Assembly (NCBI GenBank): GCA_945787295.1
Contig: CALZHQ010000147.1
Coordinates: 1-8,567, forward strand
Origin: an uncultured Desulfuromonadales bacterium
GTDB lineage: Bacteria > Desulfobacterota > Desulfuromonadia > Desulfuromonadales > Geopsychrobacteraceae
Length of the DNA: 8,567 bases
Reading direction: 5' to 3'
Shown: piece after piece, positions 7,301 through 8,567 of the stretch
Numbering within the stretch: the first letter of the stretch is position 1
Layout: the number at the start of each line of letters is the position of its first letter
The notes under the pieces: model-generated
Database searches by the model: none
Told to the model about the DNA's origin: nothing
What the model saw: only the letters and a program-made list of their open reading frames with translations
Translations under genes and position numbers: made by a program

Positions 7301-8567
7301 GGCAACGATCGTGTTGCGGATATCTACATCTAACGCACCGCCATTGTTGAAAATCCCCCCACCATTGCTAGCAGTATTCAGTGTGAAGGTGGCGTTGACG
7401 ATGGTGACCGGTTTTTGGGTGTACAGCCCGCCCCCTCTGTCTGCCGCGGTGTTTCCGCTGACCGTGACATTAGTTAAAGAAAGGCTGGTAGCAGTGTTGT
7501 CATTGTGAATGCCGCCGCCGTCGTCGGCCCGATTGCCACTGAGGGTAACGCCATTGAGGATGGCCACCTCTTTGTTATGGATACCACCGCCTTCAAATGT
7601 CCCAGCGTTCCCATTATTCGATATGACCACATCGGTGAGGGTCATGGTGCCCTCATTGAAAATGCCGGCGCCGTCATCCGCGATGTTTCCGGTAATGATA
7701 ACGCGCGTTGCTGTTAGCTGGGCCGATGCGTCGTTGACGTAAATGCCGCCGCCTTTGCCGTTGATACTGCCGCCCTGGACGGTTAGATCGGTCAGGGTGA
7801 GATTGGCAGTATTGCCCTTGAGATGAAAGACACGATCGAGCGAATTCGCATCGATAACGGTGGTCGCAGCGTCGGCTCCGGTGATGGTCAGCTCGCCGGT
7901 GACATCGAGGTCCCCATTTTGAGCGTTATCGTCACCGGCCGGCCCCAGCGACAGCACGTAATCACCGGCACCCAGGATGATCTCGTTGGCCCCGCCCAGG
8001 GCATTGGCCTCCATAATGGCCGCTCGCAAGGAGGTGTTGCCTGAGGCGTCTTCTGCGATGCCGTCGCCGGGGTTGGCGTCGACTGTATCCGCTGTGGTGT
8101 TGACCGTAAATGTGGCCAGCACCCCGTTCCAGTTCTGTTGGGTTTCGCTGTTGACGGCCACCGCCGTCTCAATCTCGCCTTTGCTATACTCCAACTCCCA
8201 ATCGCCACCCAATTTGGCGCTGCCGGTGGGGTCATCACTGGCGGCCACATCCGCGCCGCTGAGCAGCGTGAGCGAATTGACCAGTTCTTGACCATCATTT
8301 CCCGCAGCCAAGTTGCAGCCATAAAAGAGAAGGTCGGCATCACCGGAAAGAGACCGCTGCCAACCCTCGATGGCTTCCGCGTAGCCATCCAGGGTGGTCG
8401 AGTTGAGGCGACTGTTCCCCAGAACCGCTTCACCATCGGTACCATGGGAAATAACGTGAACCGCGTCAACGTCCTGATGCTGACTCAGATAGGCACTGAT
8501 CTGGGCAATCCCGTCGTGATCCGAATCCAGCGCCACGATGTTAAACTGTCGCCCCTGTTCAAGTTGC
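4328..8567 (-). CDS. Giant surface protein: DUF4347, beta-helix, five Ig-like repeats, cadherin-like modules, C-terminal membrane segment (5' end outside window)
   Basis: The frame stays open to the right edge (QLEQGRQFNIV precedes the GTG at 8536 and fits DUF4347), so the true start is outside. Numbering from that GTG: DUF4347 about 1-139 (HVISHGTDG, LLFYGCNLAAG, GGDWELEYS); CSLREA-like segment at 141-178 (NTSLRAAIMEAN); right-handed beta-helix to about 400 with repeated GGGI and NGG turns; choice-of-anchor-Q-like end at 405-512 (LQDNGGFTPTHALL, GSPAID, DQRG, DIGGFEF); five 90-residue Ig-like repeats at 521-970; a cadherin-like module at 971-1047 and another beta module at about 1052-1156; acidic/proline linker at 1158-1206; hydrophobic segment at 1307-1356 (GLSAGYVVWMLKGGSLLASV); then an acidic run and a basic tail. 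Only two Cys occur (74 and 417). Likely a secreted or surface adhesin/sensor with its C-terminus held in a membrane. The gene is coupled to the kinase by the ATGA overlap. Function is inferred; domain calls are by eye. Confidence 0.9.
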   Translation of the reverse strand, partial: QLEQGRQFNIVALDSDHDGIAQISAYLSQHQDVDAVHVISHGTDGEAVLGNSRLNSTTLDGYAEAIEGWQRSLSGDADLLFYGCNLAAGNDGQELVNSLTLLSGADVAASDDPTGSAKLGGDWELEYSKGEIETAVAVNSETQQNWNGVLATFTVNTTADTVDANPGDGIAEDASGNTSLRAAIMEANALGGANEIILGAGDYVLSLGPAGDDNAQNGDLDVTGELTITGADAATTVIDANSLDRVFHLKGNTANLTLTDLTVQGGSINGKGGGIYVNDASAQLTATRVIITGNIADDGAGIFNEGTMTLTDVVISNNGNAGTFEGGGIHNKEVAILNGVTLSGNRADDGGGIHNDNTATSLSLTNVTVSGNTAADRGGGLYTQKPVTIVNATFTLNTASNGGGIFNNGGALDVDIRNTIVAGNLGCPDVEGDFNSLGNNLIGDKGAANGFTDGVNGDQVGTAGSPVDPMLDILQDNGGFTPTHALLAGSPAIDPAGLTGAPPLDQRGANRDGLPDIGGFEFGAAVGNNPGSVTIDNTTPAQGDTLTASVSDPDGASGAISYQWYRGAAVIGGATSATYTTVQADVGSAITVTATYTDDLGSGESPTSAATAAVTNVNDPGSVTIDNTTPAQGDTLTASVSDPDGASGAISYQWYRGASAIAGATSATYSTVQADVGSAIAVTATYTDDLGAGESPTSAATAAVTNVNDPGTVTIDNMTPAQGDTLTANVSDPDGASGAISYQWYRGAAVIGGATSATYTTVQADVGSAITVTATYTDDLGAGESPTSAATAAVTNVNDPGTVTIDNLTPAQGDTLTASVSDPDGASGAISYQWYRGAAAIGGATSATYTTVQADVGSAITVTATYTDDLGAGESPTSAATAAVTNVNDPGTVTIDNLTPAQGDTLTASVIDPDGVSGAISYQWFSDGAAIGGATGKTYTTVQADVGTIITVTADYTDDQSTVESLTSAGTAAVTNVNDTPVAVNDNLNATEDNSMTVTLVTDLLGNDSDMDGDTLTLSGFGQPANGLLVDNADSFTYTISDGNSGTADGTAIIVVAPVGDTPQVTNVSTTAVVQSGLIFINRNASDGPEVSHFKISGITNGSLYFADGLTRIDDGDYITVTQGQAGVRFTPAEDNTADGSFNVESSEDGVSVASQSGIATSIITVLTTAPPPAASEPSPPLSEPEPVTDEEVVEEESEDADDVADETDVSADADNMFSMKKPQSTQVPGTAKPALGIGASFLRGADFNGNDDKTPDRSTLLSPQTLKTLFEANNLGELKTALGKLDITTLPPDVYELVRGSLDAVKEEMGKEILLGKTVLGSAIATSVGLSAGYVVWMLKGGSLLASVLSSLPAWQLADPLAILVGKKGDEDEDEDDESLETIIEEGSGRDKDKKSKASELDNLRKESAKR
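4431..4459 (-). repeat. Short GATGAG-type repeat encoding an acidic run
   Basis: Alternating GAT and GAG codons encode GDEDEDEDDE just after the hydrophobic C-terminal segment of the surface protein. The unit is 6 bp, so changes by whole units stay in frame and would only lengthen or shorten the acidic tract. A dense negative charge beside a membrane segment, followed by a Lys/Arg-rich end, may influence topology or bind a partner; this is inference. Confidence 0.7.
5627..6976 (-). repeat. Five tandem 270-bp repeats encoding 90-residue Ig-like domains
   Basis: Units are 6707-6976, 6437-6706, 6167-6436, 5897-6166 and 5627-5896, in exact register and without spacers. Each encodes a domain with the landmarks VTIDNxTPAQGDTLTA, DPDGASGAISYQWYRG, GATSATYTTVQADVG, VTATYTDDL and AAVTNVNDPG. 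The first four are nearly identical in protein and very similar in DNA, including silent positions, which points to recent duplication or gene conversion. The last unit (nearest the C-terminus) is diverged (WFSDGAA, TGKTYT, DDQSTVESLTSAG) and is probably the oldest. The DPDG and NVNDPG acidic loops may bind calcium, as in other extracellular beta-sandwich arrays. Copy number may vary between strains, and short-read assembly may miscount it. Confidence 0.95.

Noticed and set aside
7888..8469. 193-codon alternative frame on the minus strand
   Set aside because: It overlaps the DUF4347 and beta-helix coding frame, and its protein is low-complexity, rich in Arg, Pro and Ser with no motif.

Overview
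The window reads almost entirely from the minus strand. It holds one locus with three reading units, plus a short intergenic region containing an inverted-repeat element. From right to left these are: (1) the 3' part (1412 codons) of a very large surface protein gene, running off the right edge; (2) a hybrid sensor histidine kinase gene that overlaps it by 4 bp (ATGA) and is split by a frameshift near 3051-3060; (3) a 312-bp intergenic region (1126-1437) holding a roughly 200-bp, MITE-like nested inverted-repeat element; (4) a response regulator with REC, degenerate GGDEF and EAL domains, running off the left edge.

The organism is a Gram-negative bacterium. A periplasm-facing two-TM hybrid kinase, a DUF4347/beta-helix/Ig-repeat giant protein and a REC-GGDEF-EAL protein are all typical of large-genome Proteobacteria and Desulfobacterota. 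Domain architecture and the style of the intergenic repeat make me lean to Desulfobacterota, but nothing here (no rRNA, no marker gene) proves it.

The giant protein has, in order: a DUF4347 domain with a His/Cys pair resembling clan CD cysteine peptidases; a CSLREA-like segment leading into a right-handed beta-helix that ends in a 'choice-of-anchor Q'-like region; five nearly identical 90-residue Ig-like repeats (270 bp each); two cadherin-like modules, one apparently shortened; an acidic/proline linker; and a hydrophobic C-terminal segment followed by a charged tail. The kinase has two TM helices, a PAS domain, HisKA, HATPase, REC and two tandem Hpt domains. Joined across the frameshift, all catalytic boxes are present, but about 11-13 residues between the HisKA domain and the N box are missing. 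The event therefore looks like a small deletion rather than a one-base error.

Inferred working model: the surface protein and the kinase are made from one message, with the kinase translationally coupled. The protein may be an adhesin or ligand-binding input held in the membrane by its C-terminal tail. The kinase could relay phosphate through REC and the Hpt domains to the neighbouring REC-(GGDEF)-EAL protein, linking surface contact to c-di-GMP turnover. In this genome copy the kinase may be broken.
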